The position numbers were made by a program, and so were the translations under genes. Shown here piece by piece: positions 9,029 to 19,500 of a stretch of 34,087 bases of DNA; positions within the stretch are counted from its first letter, which is position 1; the number at the start of each line of letters is the position of its first letter. Below the pieces are notes generated by a model. It was not told where the DNA came from and searched no databases. It saw only the letters and a program-made list of their open reading frames with translations. Location of the stretch: contig JACKFH010000039.1 in assembly GCA_020632575.1 (NCBI GenBank), forward strand, positions 1-34,087, written 5' to 3'. The DNA is from Candidatus Omnitrophota bacterium (GTDB lineage Bacteria; Hinthialibacterota; Hinthialibacteria; OLB16).

Positions 9029-12000
9029 TCCCCGGAGCCGGTCTCCGCTCCCTCCGCTTTTTCTTTTTCCATCTGTTGAATTCTCAGGGCTTGGAGTCTC
9101 TGTCTACTCTCGCCAGCCTCATCGAAGTCTTCGCTAATCCACAAAGCCTTTTGGTAGAGATGATTCGCGACTTCGGGCTGTCCCTGTTCCTCGTAGATCT
9201 TGGCGCGATGGAAATTGATAGTGGGATGAAACGGAATCGACCGCAGGGCTTGATCGATGTTCTTTCCGGCGTTTTCGTAGTCGCCCTTCTTGTAATAGAT
9301 CCATCCCACAGTGTCGAGGATGTTTCCATCTTTCCATCCCGTTCTCGGATTCACTGGGGAAAGCTCGAGGGCTTTTTCGCCGTACTCCAAGGCGAGATCG
9401 AGTTTTGAGTCGTCCTGGCTGTAGAGCCAAGCCAGATTGTTGGCCGCCGCCGCTTCGAGACTGCTCGGCGGTTTCAGATCGATCACCTGTTCGTAAGAGG
9501 AGATCGCCTCGTCGATCAGCCCCTGTTTCTCATAAACCGTGCCCAACTGAAAATGAAGCGTGGGATCCTCCGGAGAAAGCGAGATCGCCTGAAGGAGGTT
9601 TTTCATCGCTTCCTCGTCCTTGTCCAACCGAGAGGCCAGTTTGGCCTCGCTGCGTAGGAAATACAGATTGTCCGGATTCTGCTCGACCGCCTCGCGATAA
9701 ATCTCGTAGGCCTCCTCGGTTCGTCGAGCCTGTTGGAGGATTTCACCCAGATTCACCTTCATCAGGTTCACTCGGGGGTATTTCTCCATGAGCGCGCGAT
9801 GGATCGCGATGGCGGGATCGGGCCAACCGTAATAGCCAAACAGATACCCCATCGACATGGGGCCGAAATCGGCCGAGGAGTTTTCGGCCTCGTCGATCGC
9901 GTCAATGAAGATCTCCTTCATCACTGGCGGACGACCCGAGGAATTGATGGTGTCGCGCGCTCCGTCGAATTGACCAGCCGCGATTTGAACGCTGGCCATC
10001 AATGGAATGAGGTCCTCCTTCTTGCCGGATCCCTCCTCGACTTGCGCGGCGACTTCCTGGATTTCTTGCAAGGCTTCGACCACTTTCCCGTTTTGTTGCA
10101 AGAGGATGGAGTGGACGATCTTGGGAATCGTCTTCTCGGTCGCGCTATTCAACGCCTCCGTGGCTGTTTCCAGAGCCTGGGGAGCGTTGTTATTAGCCAT
10201 TTGCGCCAGGGCTTTTTCCACTCGGGCGACAGGGAAGTCGGGACGGACCTCGAGGATTCGGTCGTACTGCTCGATGGCTTTGGCGTAGTCTTTCGCGAAA
10301 AGGTTGGCTTTGGCGAGAACGCCGCGGTAGACCAATTGCGCTGTTGGATCTTCCTTGGTTTGGTCGATCAGACCTTGAATGATTTCGATTGCCTCGTTGT
10401 ACTGCTGGCTCTTGAGGTGGAGGGTCGCGGCGAAAAACTTGGCGGCCTGGAAATCGGGCTTCCGCTCGGCGAGGCCATTCAGAACCACCAACGCGCGTTC
10501 GGTCTCGCCGGTGCTATCCAGCAGGCGAGCGATCATCATCGGCGGTCTTGGGCTGTCCGGGAAACGAACCGCGAGCATGCCGTAAATGTTCATCGCGATC
10601 ATCGGCTCATTGAGCCCAATATAAAGCCGTCCGAGTTCGTCCAAGGGCATCCCGAATCCCTCATCGGCGTCGGAGGCTTCATCGAGTTCGGAGATGCCGG
10701 ATTCGAGGTTGCCGCCGATCAGCTTGTAAACCCCAGAGAAATAGCGTCCCCACGAAACTGTCGCCTCGTTACTCTTCAACTTCTCGACGGCGTCGGTCAC
10801 TTTCGCGTTGTCTTTGTTCAGGATACCAAGCATCACTTGCACTCGGGGGTTGTCCGATTCGCCAATCTTTTCGAGGACCTGGGTGGCGGCTTCTCGATTC
10901 CCCATGCAAAGCAGCGCATGGGCTTGGATAATCATCGCCTCCTTGTGATCCGGTTCCTTGTCGAGAACCTTCTGAATCTCCACCAACGCCGTGGGCGCGT
11001 CTCCGGAGTACAAGTACGCCTCCGCCAAACGAGTCTGGAGCGCGGGACTCTCGCCCTGCGCTTCGATCTCCTCTTTCAACGACCGGACCGGATCGGTCAG
11101 TCTTCCGAGCTCCATTTCAACTTCTCGGAAAGCCTTTCGAATCGTTTCGTCGGTCGGCATTCGATCCTGGGCGGCTTTCAAGTCCTCGGAGGCCTGCTCG
11201 AAGTCACCCTTCTCCGAGGCAATGGAGCCTGTGACAAACAACGCGTTCGCGTCATCGGGATCGAGCGACAACGCCTCCCTCGCTTCTTGCTCCGCAAGGT
11301 CGAGATTTCCGGCGGAGAGATATAGTCTGGCCAGCACCGACCTCAGTCGTGGATTCTCGGGGTGGTCGTTGATCAAGCCGGAGATAAGAGAGATCGCCTT
11401 GTCGGTGTTGCCCTCGGATTCGTAGAGGTAGGCCAGCTGGACCACCAATGGAATTTCGTTGGGTTTCTTTTCGAGGAGTTTTTGGAGCAATTCGATGGCG
11501 GGTTCGGTTTGCCCGGAGATGCGGTAAGCCTGAACAAGCGCCTCCTGGGTTTCCGTCACATCCGTGTCGTACTCGAGGCTCTTTTCGAAGTTTTCGATCG
11601 CCCGGTCTTTTTCGTTCTTGGCCTGGGCCAATTCGCCCCGGATGTAGAACCCGACCCCCTCCATCCCCTCGTTCTTCATCACCTCGTCGGCGAAGGTCTC
11701 CGCCTCGTCCATTTTTTTGGATTCGATGAGGAGGCTTCCCTTCCGACGGTATGCTTCTTTGTTGGCGGGATCCTGGCGGATCACAATTTCATAAGATTTG
11801 ATGGCGTCGGAGGGACGCCCCAGGTTTTGACGGCACATGCCGATCCGCATGTGTAGCTGAGGGTCGAGTGGCATTGCTTCGAGGGCCCCCTCGTAATACG
11901 AAAGCGCGTCGCTGTAGAGTTTGTTTTGGAAAAAGGTGTCCCCTTTTTGTATTGCGCTGCGAGCCTCTTCTTCCTTCGAACCACCACACCCGGCAAGAAG

Positions 12001-12051
12001 TAAGACAATTAAGCCGACCGCCATTGTGGCGTTCCTTCGAATCGATGACAT
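9019..12051 (-). CDS. TPR-repeat lipoprotein (PrsT-like)
   Basis: About 1010 residues from the ATG at 12051, which has AGGAGG 8 bases upstream; an in-frame ATG 36 bases further up lacks this. The N-terminus MSSIRRNATMAVGLIVLLLAGC carries a lipobox with Cys22 as the lipidated residue. The rest is an almost continuous array of 34-residue tetratricopeptide repeats, for example AYRRKGSLLIESKKMDEAE, DLAEQEAREALSLDPDD and AISSYEQVIDLKPPS. Length, lipobox and repeat density resemble PrsT, the TPR lipoprotein of exosortase/PEP-CTERM loci. However, no exosortase, no PEP-CTERM protein and no exopolysaccharide operon are in this window, so that link stays tentative. A protein-scaffold role at a membrane surface is the safe reading. 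It ends inside the convergent VWA gene (10-base overlap). Confidence 0.9.
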   Translation of the reverse strand: MSSIRRNATMAVGLIVLLLAGCGGSKEEEARSAIQKGDTFFQNKLYSDALSYYEGALEAMPLDPQLHMRIGMCRQNLGRPSDAIKSYEIVIRQDPANKEAYRRKGSLLIESKKMDEAETFADEVMKNEGMEGVGFYIRGELAQAKNEKDRAIENFEKSLEYDTDVTETQEALVQAYRISGQTEPAIELLQKLLEKKPNEIPLVVQLAYLYESEGNTDKAISLISGLINDHPENPRLRSVLARLYLSAGNLDLAEQEAREALSLDPDDANALFVTGSIASEKGDFEQASEDLKAAQDRMPTDETIRKAFREVEMELGRLTDPVRSLKEEIEAQGESPALQTRLAEAYLYSGDAPTALVEIQKVLDKEPDHKEAMIIQAHALLCMGNREAATQVLEKIGESDNPRVQVMLGILNKDNAKVTDAVEKLKSNEATVSWGRYFSGVYKLIGGNLESGISELDEASDADEGFGMPLDELGRLYIGLNEPMIAMNIYGMLAVRFPDSPRPPMMIARLLDSTGETERALVVLNGLAERKPDFQAAKFFAATLHLKSQQYNEAIEIIQGLIDQTKEDPTAQLVYRGVLAKANLFAKDYAKAIEQYDRILEVRPDFPVARVEKALAQMANNNAPQALETATEALNSATEKTIPKIVHSILLQQNGKVVEALQEIQEVAAQVEEGSGKKEDLIPLMASVQIAAGQFDGARDTINSSGRPPVMKEIFIDAIDEAENSSADFGPMSMGYLFGYYGWPDPAIAIHRALMEKYPRVNLMKVNLGEILQQARRTEEAYEIYREAVEQNPDNLYFLRSEAKLASRLDKDEEAMKNLLQAISLSPEDPTLHFQLGTVYEKQGLIDEAISSYEQVIDLKPPSSLEAAAANNLAWLYSQDDSKLDLALEYGEKALELSPVNPRTGWKDGNILDTVGWIYYKKGDYENAGKNIDQALRSIPFHPTINFHRAKIYEEQGQPEVANHLYQKALWISEDFDEAGESRQRLQALRIQQMEKEKAEGAETGSGDQP

Positions 12052-12126
12052 GACTGCATCCTCCTGTTGGATCCGCGTCTCCCCCACTATTCGGCACTCT
12101 CTTACGTTCCATCCCGAGAAAACTCG

Positions 12127-12154
12127 ATTATGCCAGTAAAGCCAAATAAGTCAA
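12127..12154 (-). promoter_or_regulatory. Sigma70-like promoter of the TPR lipoprotein gene
   Basis: Reading the minus strand, TTGACT (12154-12149) and CATAAT (12132-12127) are separated by 16 bases. This is a good match to -35/-10 consensus, about 70 bases upstream of the ATG at 12051. It suggests the TPR gene has its own promoter despite lying downstream of the zinc-ribbon gene. Confidence 0.5.
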
Positions 12155-12260
12155 AGGGAGTTGGCGGCGCCATGAAGTTCACCACCGATGATTAGTCTAC
12201 GGAAAGGAGTTTTTTTTGGAAAGAACCCTGAGAAGGTTGGGTTATTGCGTGAACTCGGAT

Positions 12261-12980
12261 TTACTCAACGAGATCGTCATCCCAGTATAGGTAAGTCGAA
12301 CAGCGGTCACACTGAATGAGGTCCAGTCCGCGTTTGGCCACCTGGATGGTTTGCGGCGAGACATGGATCCCGCACCCGCCACAACTCCCGTCATTGATCG
12401 GAACCACCGCAACACCTTGGCGAAGAAGGACAAGTTTATCCACACGCTCCAAAATCGAGGAGGGGACATCCTGGCGTTTCTCTCGTTCGCGCACCTCGAT
12501 TTCCTCAAGTTGTTTGTCGAAAGCGGATTGTTGTTTCTCGAGGTCGGCGATCTCCTCGGCCAAGTGAGATTTGACGTCCTCGGTCTCCTTGCGCAGGGCC
12601 TCGACGTGTTTTTCCAGTTCCGGCTTCTTGGTCTCCGACTCACTGGTCATTTTCTCAATTTCGATCAGGCGATCTTTTTGAGCTTTGATTTCTTTTTGAC
12701 GGTTCTCGTACTCTCGTGTGGTTTTCACCAAATTGAGTTTGGTTTGAATTTCGGAAAGCCGCTCCTCGACCTGCTTCTTTTCCTTTTTGACTTTTGTTTC
12801 GGTGGAGCCCATTCCCTCGATTTCGAGTTCGGCCGCCTTGAGTTTGTCCTCGGCTTCCTGGATCTTGGATTTCAATTCCTCGAGACGTTCGGGAACAGCT
12901 TCATGGGTGCGATAGAGTTCGTTTTTTTCGTTGATGACCGATTGGAGTTCGATGAGGGCTACAATGCGTGGGTCTTTCAT
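12261..12980 (-). CDS. C4 zinc-ribbon coiled-coil protein (COG1579/DUF164 type)
   Basis: This 239-residue protein is made of long, charged coiled-coil helices (about residues 10-180, with heptad-rich Glu/Lys/Leu sequence). A C-terminal zinc ribbon follows: Cys200-x2-Cys203 in SCGGCG and Cys224-x2-Cys227 in QCDRCS. The GGCGIHVSPQ and QCDRCSTYLYW segments are hallmarks of the DUF164 family. Family members are found across most bacteria, including chlamydial CT398, and are thought to bind nucleic acid or protein partners; the exact role is not settled. It is probably cytoplasmic. It lies 115 bases downstream of the radical SAM gene on the same strand. The spacer between them contains TTGACA but no good -10, so I cannot say whether they are cotranscribed. 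Confidence 0.9.
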   Translation of the reverse strand: MKDPRIVALIELQSVINEKNELYRTHEAVPERLEELKSKIQEAEDKLKAAELEIEGMGSTETKVKKEKKQVEERLSEIQTKLNLVKTTREYENRQKEIKAQKDRLIEIEKMTSESETKKPELEKHVEALRKETEDVKSHLAEEIADLEKQQSAFDKQLEEIEVREREKRQDVPSSILERVDKLVLLRQGVAVVPINDGSCGGCGIHVSPQTIQVAKRGLDLIQCDRCSTYLYWDDDLVE

Positions 12981-13095
12981 CTAGTGGACTACCGTTTTCT
13001 CCGGAAAGTTTTCTCTTCCCCGACTGTCCGTCCGTCCCCTGTGTTTGTCAAGACTTGACGCCCCGGACCAGCGTTTGGCGTTGGGTTTTCGGCAA

Positions 13096-14532
13096 TCATT
13101 CGACCTCGCTGACCGCGGGCGGTTCCCCCTGAGTGACTCCGAGAAGGCGCAGGGCCGCTTTCGAGCGGATCATGACATCCTTCATCGAGCGCATGCGCCC
13201 CAACTCTTTCACGATTCGTTTGGGTCGGAGATAAATGGCCCGTGTCGCACGTGTTTGCGCCCGCATGGCCGCCTCGGGGGAGAGACTCGGGGTCTTCATC
13301 ACCGCCGATCCCATTTCCTCGTACTGATCCCAATCCTCATGGACCAACCAACCCTCCCGCTTCGCCTGCTCGTAGAGTTCGGTTCCGGGAAAGGGCGTGG
13401 CGACGTGGAAATTACAGTAGTCCGGGTCGAGTTCTTTGGCGAAATCGATGGTGTCCTGAATCGTCTCCTCTGTTTCGCCGGGGAGGCCGATGATGAAATA
13501 GCAGAAGGTCATGATGCCGGCCCGTTTGGCGGCGCCGACACCCTCGCGCACTTGATCGAGAGTGATTCCTTTTTTCGTGCTCTCGAGAATTTCCGGATTC
13601 CCGGATTCCACTCCGAAGGAGATGAGCTCGCAGCCCGCCTCTTTCATCGCTCGCGCGAGATCGTCATTGATCGTGTCGACGCGTGAGTTGCACACCCAAC
13701 GGAAACCATGCGGTTTCATGGCTTCCATCACCTGTTTCACCCAACTCGGGCGGAGAGTGAAAGTGTCGGTCATGAAGGCGAAGAAATTGATGCCCAGGTT
13801 GTCCCGGAGGTCGAAAAGTTCCCCCATCAAGTTGTCCACCGAGCGGGTCCGGATGTTGACCCCCCAGACTGTGCCGGCGCGGCAGAAGGTGCAGGGGTAG
13901 GGACAACCGCGCGATGGGATGACAGTGGCGAACGGTTCGCCGTGACTGAAGGGCATCTGGTAGACCTCATACGGAGTCAGGTGACGCGCGGGGTAGGGAA
14001 GATAATCCAGATCGTCGACCAGTTCTGTCGGCGGACCCTTGACCGCCTCGCCGTCGATGTTGACACACATGCCTGGAACTTGAGTCCACTCTTCCCGTGG
14101 GCGATCGAGAATCCGTTCGAGGGTGAGTTCGGCCTCGCCCATGAAGACAAAATCGGCGTTTGCTTCCAGCAGACTCTCAACCGGGAGCGCGGTGACATGT
14201 GTGCCCGTGAAGGCAATCGTGTATCCGTGACGTTCCTTGAGGCCTTTGAGGTAAGCGGCGTCCTTTTTAAAGGTCGGGGTGGTGGTGCCGGCGATGATCC
14301 AATCGGGGTTCCAGTCGGTGATGCGCCCCTCGGTCTGGTCCTGTGTCAGCCCCTCGGCCATGGCGTCAATCAGGCGCGCCTCATGGCCTGAGCGCAGAGC
14401 GATTGCCGCCAGGTATGCGAGGCCGGTCTGAGGCCAAGTCTCGCCGCCAACGCTTTTTCGGCCGCAACGGCCGAGTTCTTTCATGAAAATTTCCCCATCT
14501 GGAAGAGGGGGATTCAGGAATAATATACGCAT
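13096..14532 (-). CDS. B12-binding-domain radical SAM protein (BchE/HpnJ-like architecture)
   Basis: The 478-residue enzyme has an N-terminal Rossmann-like cobalamin-binding region (MRILFLNPPLP, then ETWPQTGLAYLAAIALRSGHEARLIDAM; about residues 1-160). The radical SAM core follows, with the [4Fe-4S] cysteines Cys210, Cys214 and Cys217 in SRGCPYPCTFC. Later SAM-barrel markers are FGVESGNPEIL and YFIIGLPGETEETIQDT. No DxHxxG base-off cobalamin motif is evident, which is common in this subclass. Relatives perform methylations, cyclisations or rearrangements in hopanoid, tetrapyrrole, lipid and natural-product pathways. The closest-looking architecture is that of HpnJ/BchE, but no pathway genes are adjacent, so the substrate is unknown. 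The gene lies between a small alpha/beta hydrolase (upstream) and the zinc-ribbon gene (downstream), all on the same strand. Confidence 0.9.
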   Translation of the reverse strand: MRILFLNPPLPDGEIFMKELGRCGRKSVGGETWPQTGLAYLAAIALRSGHEARLIDAMAEGLTQDQTEGRITDWNPDWIIAGTTTPTFKKDAAYLKGLKERHGYTIAFTGTHVTALPVESLLEANADFVFMGEAELTLERILDRPREEWTQVPGMCVNIDGEAVKGPPTELVDDLDYLPYPARHLTPYEVYQMPFSHGEPFATVIPSRGCPYPCTFCRAGTVWGVNIRTRSVDNLMGELFDLRDNLGINFFAFMTDTFTLRPSWVKQVMEAMKPHGFRWVCNSRVDTINDDLARAMKEAGCELISFGVESGNPEILESTKKGITLDQVREGVGAAKRAGIMTFCYFIIGLPGETEETIQDTIDFAKELDPDYCNFHVATPFPGTELYEQAKREGWLVHEDWDQYEEMGSAVMKTPSLSPEAAMRAQTRATRAIYLRPKRIVKELGRMRSMKDVMIRSKAALRLLGVTQGEPPAVSEVE

Positions 14533-14549
14533 ATCGGGTCCAGCCGCTT

Positions 14550-14599
14550 AATTGCGGGTTCAAACCTTATGTTAGCCGAGGAATGAGCGGCCCGCAATT
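14550..14599. repeat. Perfect 9-bp inverted repeat between two minus-strand genes
   Basis: AATTGCGGG at 14550-14558 is matched by CCCGCAATT at 14591-14599, with a 32-base loop. It lies in the 87-base spacer between the alpha/beta hydrolase stop and the radical SAM start. No U-tract follows on the minus strand, so it is not a classical terminator. It could be an mRNA processing or attenuation hairpin, or an operator. Confidence 0.45.
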
Positions 14600-14619
14600 G
14601 GGGGGAAGTAAGAATCCAA

Positions 14620-15246
14620 TCAATTCGTTTCCAAGTCCAAACCTTCGCCCTCTCCTATCATTCTTCGCAGTATCGCCACGCACTCCTCCGCGTGAGTCAT
14701 GGCGACCAGGTGACCCGCTCCTTGGATGATATGTCCTTCGTTGGGGCAGGGGATAATCAGGTCTCGACTTCCATGCATTCGGAGGATTTTCGCGGGGGTC
14801 GATTCCCCTCCCTCCCAGGAACGGAGAGCCTTGATGGCCTTGCGGATGAAGTCGGGATCGGAGTTGGCGAACACTTTTCCGAATTTGAGCGGCGTTGAAC
14901 CTGAGATCGTTTGAAGAAAAACGATTGGGGTCAGGTCGGAGAACCTCGCCAGGTTGAAAAGGACCTGCGAAATTTCCCGGGTGCTTTTGGCGCTTCCGAT
15001 CAACACGACTTGGGGATTTCCGAGCACCTTGCTGATCTCGAGCGATACCATCCCGCCCATCGATGAGCCACCGACCCAATCCTCAGGGCCGATCGAGTTT
15101 TTCTCGATCACCATCTCCGCGATTTCGGGGAGGGTTGTGTCGCCATCCAACTTCGGCCAATTGATGAAGCGACAGTCCTCCATCTCCCGCCAAGGGCCTT
15201 CGTACATCGCGTTGTTCGTTCCCATTCCGGGCAAGATGAAAATCAT
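14620..15246 (-). CDS. Small alpha/beta hydrolase
   Basis: A 208-residue alpha/beta-hydrolase-fold protein without a signal peptide. The oxyanion-region start is MIFILPGMG. The nucleophile elbow is GSSMG with Ser62, the acid is probably Asp162 in HGSRDLIIP, and the base is His179 in GAGHLVAM. There is little or no cap domain, so it is at the short end of the superfamily. The substrate cannot be predicted. It is divergent from the DUF4185-like gene with a gap of only 45 to 81 bases, and its stop is 87 bases from the radical SAM start on the same strand, so the two may be cotranscribed. No strong ribosome site is seen; GAGGAG lies about 15 bases upstream. Confidence 0.88.
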   Translation of the reverse strand: MIFILPGMGTNNAMYEGPWREMEDCRFINWPKLDGDTTLPEIAEMVIEKNSIGPEDWVGGSSMGGMVSLEISKVLGNPQVVLIGSAKSTREISQVLFNLARFSDLTPIVFLQTISGSTPLKFGKVFANSDPDFIRKAIKALRSWEGGESTPAKILRMHGSRDLIIPCPNEGHIIQGAGHLVAMTHAEECVAILRRMIGEGEGLDLETN

Positions 15247-15291
15247 TGTGGAACTCGTAGACTCCTCGCTCTGTTCAATCCGCGAACACTG

Positions 15292-16476
15292 ATGGACAAC
15301 CCTGCACTTCGCCGACTATCATTTCCCATGTCGCGCTGGCTTCTTCTCTTCCCGATTGGGATCTTCGTGTCGCTGGTTATTCCGTCTCGCGCGCTGGCGG
15401 GGGAAGCCATCCCCTCCAGTTTCCATGTCGAATCGGTGACGGTGGACCCAGTCTATCATTCCCTTCTAATTCCAGAAAGCACGGGTTGGTTGGGCTCGGA
15501 CGCGGCGTGCTCCATTCCGACTTCCTCGACGCGCTCGGTCTGGTTGTTCGGCGACACCCTAATCGGATCTCTCGAAGGGAAACGACGAAGCCGGGACTTT
15601 GATTTCATCAATGGCACAATCGGCATCCAAGACCGCTCGGGAGATCCTCCGGGTTCGATGACCTTCTTTTGGAAGGGAGACTCGGAAAAAGCGATCTCTT
15701 TCTTCCCTCACGAGGAGGGGACCTCCGGGCATCTCTATTGGACCACGTTGGGTTTGATGCTGGGCGATGAACTATTCATCTACGCGTATCCTATCAAAAT
15801 GGGAACCAGCGAATGGATTAGCGATACGACGCTGATCCGCGTTTCAAACCCGCAAGCGTCGCCTCCCGAATGGGAGTACACGATCCGGGATTTGGGAATC
15901 GGAAACACCCGCCAAGGCTTCCACTCAGCGGTCTATGTTGAGGAACCCTACGCCTATTTTCTCGGCTACAACGACTTCGAGGATCCCTCTCATACACGAG
16001 GAGCGGTCTTGGCTCGGATCAAGACCGCGGACATCGTAGCGGGGAAAGGCGGCGAGGCCTACGAGTACTGGTGCGAATCGGATGGCAACGGCGTGTGGAA
16101 CCAGGAGCCGGAAAATTTGAAAAACCTTTTCGAACCGGGGGTGACCGAGACGGGTCTTCAATACATCCAGGAGTGGGACCTCTTCGTTTGTCCCATCTAT
16201 AGCCCAAGCGATGATGAGATTCTGCTGACCGCCTCGCGCGAACTGACAGGCCCTTGGTGCGACCCGGTCTCCATCTACCGCATCCCCGAACACGAGGTCT
16301 CTTTCCCAATTATTTCCTATGCCGTGCGCCCCCACCCGGAGCTATCCACCAAGCCCGGAGAGATCATCCTCACCTACAACACGAACGCCGTGGGAAGCAC
16401 CGACCCGCTGTTCACCGAGGAGGGGTATGAGATTTATTGGCCGAGGTTTTTGCGGGTGGAGATGGTGGTGGAGTGA
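15292..16476 (+). CDS. Secreted DUF4185/DUF5005-like beta-propeller protein
   Basis: The 394-residue protein has a signal peptide ending near SRALAG. A start at 15328 (MSRWLLLFPIG) gives a more normal signal peptide than the first ATG; neither has a clear ribosome site. After it comes TGWLGSDAACSIP and then WLFGDTLIGS (residues 84-93), the pattern that opens DUF4185-type five-bladed propellers. Later blade-like segments are YFLGYNDFEDP, LQYIQEWDLFVCPIY and EIILTYNTNAV. Related families include glycoside hydrolases and uncharacterised secreted proteins that bind or cleave carbohydrate, so an extracellular carbohydrate role is plausible but not shown. It converges on the giant CHAT/kinase gene with a 25-base gap. 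Confidence 0.75.
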   Translation: MDNPALRRLSFPMSRWLLLFPIGIFVSLVIPSRALAGEAIPSSFHVESVTVDPVYHSLLIPESTGWLGSDAACSIPTSSTRSVWLFGDTLIGSLEGKRRSRDFDFINGTIGIQDRSGDPPGSMTFFWKGDSEKAISFFPHEEGTSGHLYWTTLGLMLGDELFIYAYPIKMGTSEWISDTTLIRVSNPQASPPEWEYTIRDLGIGNTRQGFHSAVYVEEPYAYFLGYNDFEDPSHTRGAVLARIKTADIVAGKGGEAYEYWCESDGNGVWNQEPENLKNLFEPGVTETGLQYIQEWDLFVCPIYSPSDDEILLTASRELTGPWCDPVSIYRIPEHEVSFPIISYAVRPHPELSTKPGEIILTYNTNAVGSTDPLFTEEGYEIYWPRFLRVEMVVE

Positions 16477-16501
16477 GGTGATCAGTGAGAAATCAACCTT
16501 T

Positions 16502-19500
16502 CTATTGCTTCAACCACCACAATCCTTGCCCTCCCAAATTCTGTAAGACATCGCTGTTTTGTTTGTAAAGCCGTTCATTGGTTCCTTCTTCAAGACTCAT
16601 TTCAATTCGTGAGTCTACGACAACCCCGTCCGCTTCTGGTCCTCCGAGGTCGGCCAACTGTGATTGTGTCATGGCATAGTTTCGGACTTGAATGCAGCTG
16701 ACATATCCTGGAGCGGTTTTTGCGGGGTCCGAATCCGAGAAAACAACAATGGTTGTTGGAACCCCTTGCTCAACGGGAATCGACCATCGACCGTCAATTC
16801 CCTCGGGAAGTTCGATGTCGCCCACTTGACTCCCGTCTATGAACAACCGCATTCGAGGTGTCCCTCTGAGATCCACGCTACAAGCGACACGGCGCCATTT
16901 TTCCGGCTTGATTTCCCCATAGAACCAGCTGTCAAAACCAAGGCCCCCTGTAGAGGAAATGATCAATTCTGGCGCATCGGTGAGAGCTCGATTCGTGTTG
17001 TATATCGGACGTGTTCCAGTCGCCGATTCGACGGGATAATAAAGGTCCATTATGAGAGTATAAGCATTTGTATTCTTCCCCGCGGATGCTTGAGTTTCCG
17101 TGGGCAATTCATAGGCGCCCAGTTTTCCACGTCTTGGAAATGACAGAACATGGCAGAGATTCCCATTTATATCGGGTATGCCGAGAGACGCATTGTCCGA
17201 AAACTTGGTTGGATCTTCGAGCACATTGGGGCTATATCTGTGTATAAATGAACTGGTCCCCACATTCGGAGTGGTTGCGTTCTGGAAATCGATCGAGTAG
17301 GTGACTTCTGGGGGAGGCATTTTATCCGAATCGACCATAAATGGATTGATCGTGAAGATTTCAAAGAGCCTATCCGCGCGCTTATTCCAATATTCTTTCT
17401 TGTGCTTTTCAATTAGGCTTTGAATCGATTGGCTAGTCTCTCCGAGATCTGATTTTAAGAAAGGAAAAGTGGGGACAATTCGAAGAAAGGACGGACTTCC
17501 TCCTACAGCCACCATGGTTCCATCCGGTGAAATCGCTTTCAACTCAGCATGTGTATTCCCAATCCGCTCATAAGTCTTGGCGTCCCAGATCTGCTCGAAA
17601 CTAAGAATCCTCCTGCTGTCCGGAGTAATCGCGAGTGGGAAGGGGTCATCGTATGTAACCTTCAGCGATGCGAGTTCCGACCCCGAGTCTAGATCCCAGA
17701 TCTTGATCCTTCGGTCCTTTCCTCCCGAAGCGATTCGGGTCGCGTCCGGAAAGACCGCCAGCTCCTTGATTGCGGCCTTGTGCCCTGTGAGAAGACGCAC
17801 AAGGGAACCGGAATCGATATCCCACTCCTTGATCGTCCCTTCGATCCCGCCCGTAAAAAGCGTTTGACCCTCAGGGGAATACGCAACCGCATTGAGAGCC
17901 TCTTCACCCGAATCGATTTCTTTAACAAGGCTGCCCCGGTCGACATCCCAAATCTTAATCTTTCCGTCAAAACCCACGGTCGCCATTTCTCTCTCGGTGG
18001 GACTATGGTCGAGTGCGGTCACCGGGACATTCTCACCATGGTCTCCAATCTTTGTGAAATCGCCGCGGGGAGGATCATACCAAAGCGTCACCGCGCCAAG
18101 GTTGGTGACAGCGGCCAATGGTGAACCAGATTTCGCGAATCCCATATCGGTCATTTCACCAGGTGGGTCGACCATGAAGATGGGCTCCCCGATTTCAGTG
18201 TCCCACAATCCGATCGCCGTGGATCCCGTGGCGAGCATCTTACTATCCGGCCGAAACGCCAGCGATTTGATAAAACCCCTTTGACCTTTGAGTCGGAAAT
18301 CCATCCAAGCGATCAATGAAACCAATTCTTTCGAAACGCTATTGTCGGACTTTGGGCAAAACAGAAACTGGCCGTCGGGGCTAAAGGCGAGCGATCTCGG
18401 CCCCAATTCTCCACCCAACCAACGAACGGAATCTTGAGACACGCCCATCGCCTTGATCTCTATAGTCGATTCTTCAGATTTAACCGCTAGGTAGATCTCC
18501 TCCGGGGAGAGCGCGATATCCTCAATGATTCCAACCGATTGATTAATTCGGACTTCCTGTCGCAGGGTTTCGGTTTCGTGCCTCTGCACATAATAGCCGA
18601 TTGCAGAATAAAAGTGTTTCCCATCCTTGCCAAACTCAATATCGCGAACCGGCGCGTTTTCGGACATTCCGTGGATTCTCGGAGAAGTGGAAGTGAGAAT
18701 CTCTTCTGTTGCGATATCGAAAAGCTTGATCCACGAATCCATCGACCCGGTTAATATTTTTTTTCCGTCAGGCGAGACATCGAAATTCGAAATTTCTTTT
18801 GTATGGCCAGTTTCTATGATTTTGGTTTTATCGTTTTCTAGATCGAATAGGAGTATTTGGCGGTTTCTATTCGCCGCGACAAGAGTTTGCTCGCCCGTAA
18901 CGAATTGGATTCCACCGGCGTATCCCACCGCCGAAGGCAAATTTCTTATTCGCTTCCCGGTATGTGCGTCAAGGATCGCGATATCCTTTGCCGATGATAG
19001 AGCGAGTAGCGTGTCGGATGTGTTGAATGCGATGTCGTCGACAAATTCCCCGCTGGCATGGGTTGTCCAAACGATACTGTCCGTTTCCAAATCTCGGACA
19101 AGGACTGTCCCAGACTCATCGCCTGTCGCCAACATTGTACCGCTGTTGTTGAGAGCGAGCCGGACAATGGGGGCATCATGCCCGCGGTACGATGCCATGT
19201 CCCGGTTCACTCGAAAGGCCTCAATCCCCCACTCCAAACCTCGAAACTTTTCTGGGCACTTATAGAGGATTTCCCGAGCGAGCACATGGTTGCCCGCGGT
19301 GGCGGCGTCATGGGCATTTTTGATATCGGAAAAATAGAGTTGCCTCTGCAATTTGTCGCGTTCTATATTCGCTTGATACAACCCATATCCCAAGGCGCCA
19401 ACTACAAGCAACGCCACAAGGGCTAGCGCGGAAACCAGTTGAAACCTCCGCTTACGCCTCTCCTCTTTGGCCTTCCGCCGGTCCTCCCTCGCTCTCTCCT

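Noticed and set aside
9733..11325. A 530-codon open frame on the plus strand opposite the TPR gene
   Set aside because: It is antisense to a protein with a lipobox, ribosome site and clear TPR repeats. Its translation has no domain and mirrors the TPR codon pattern.
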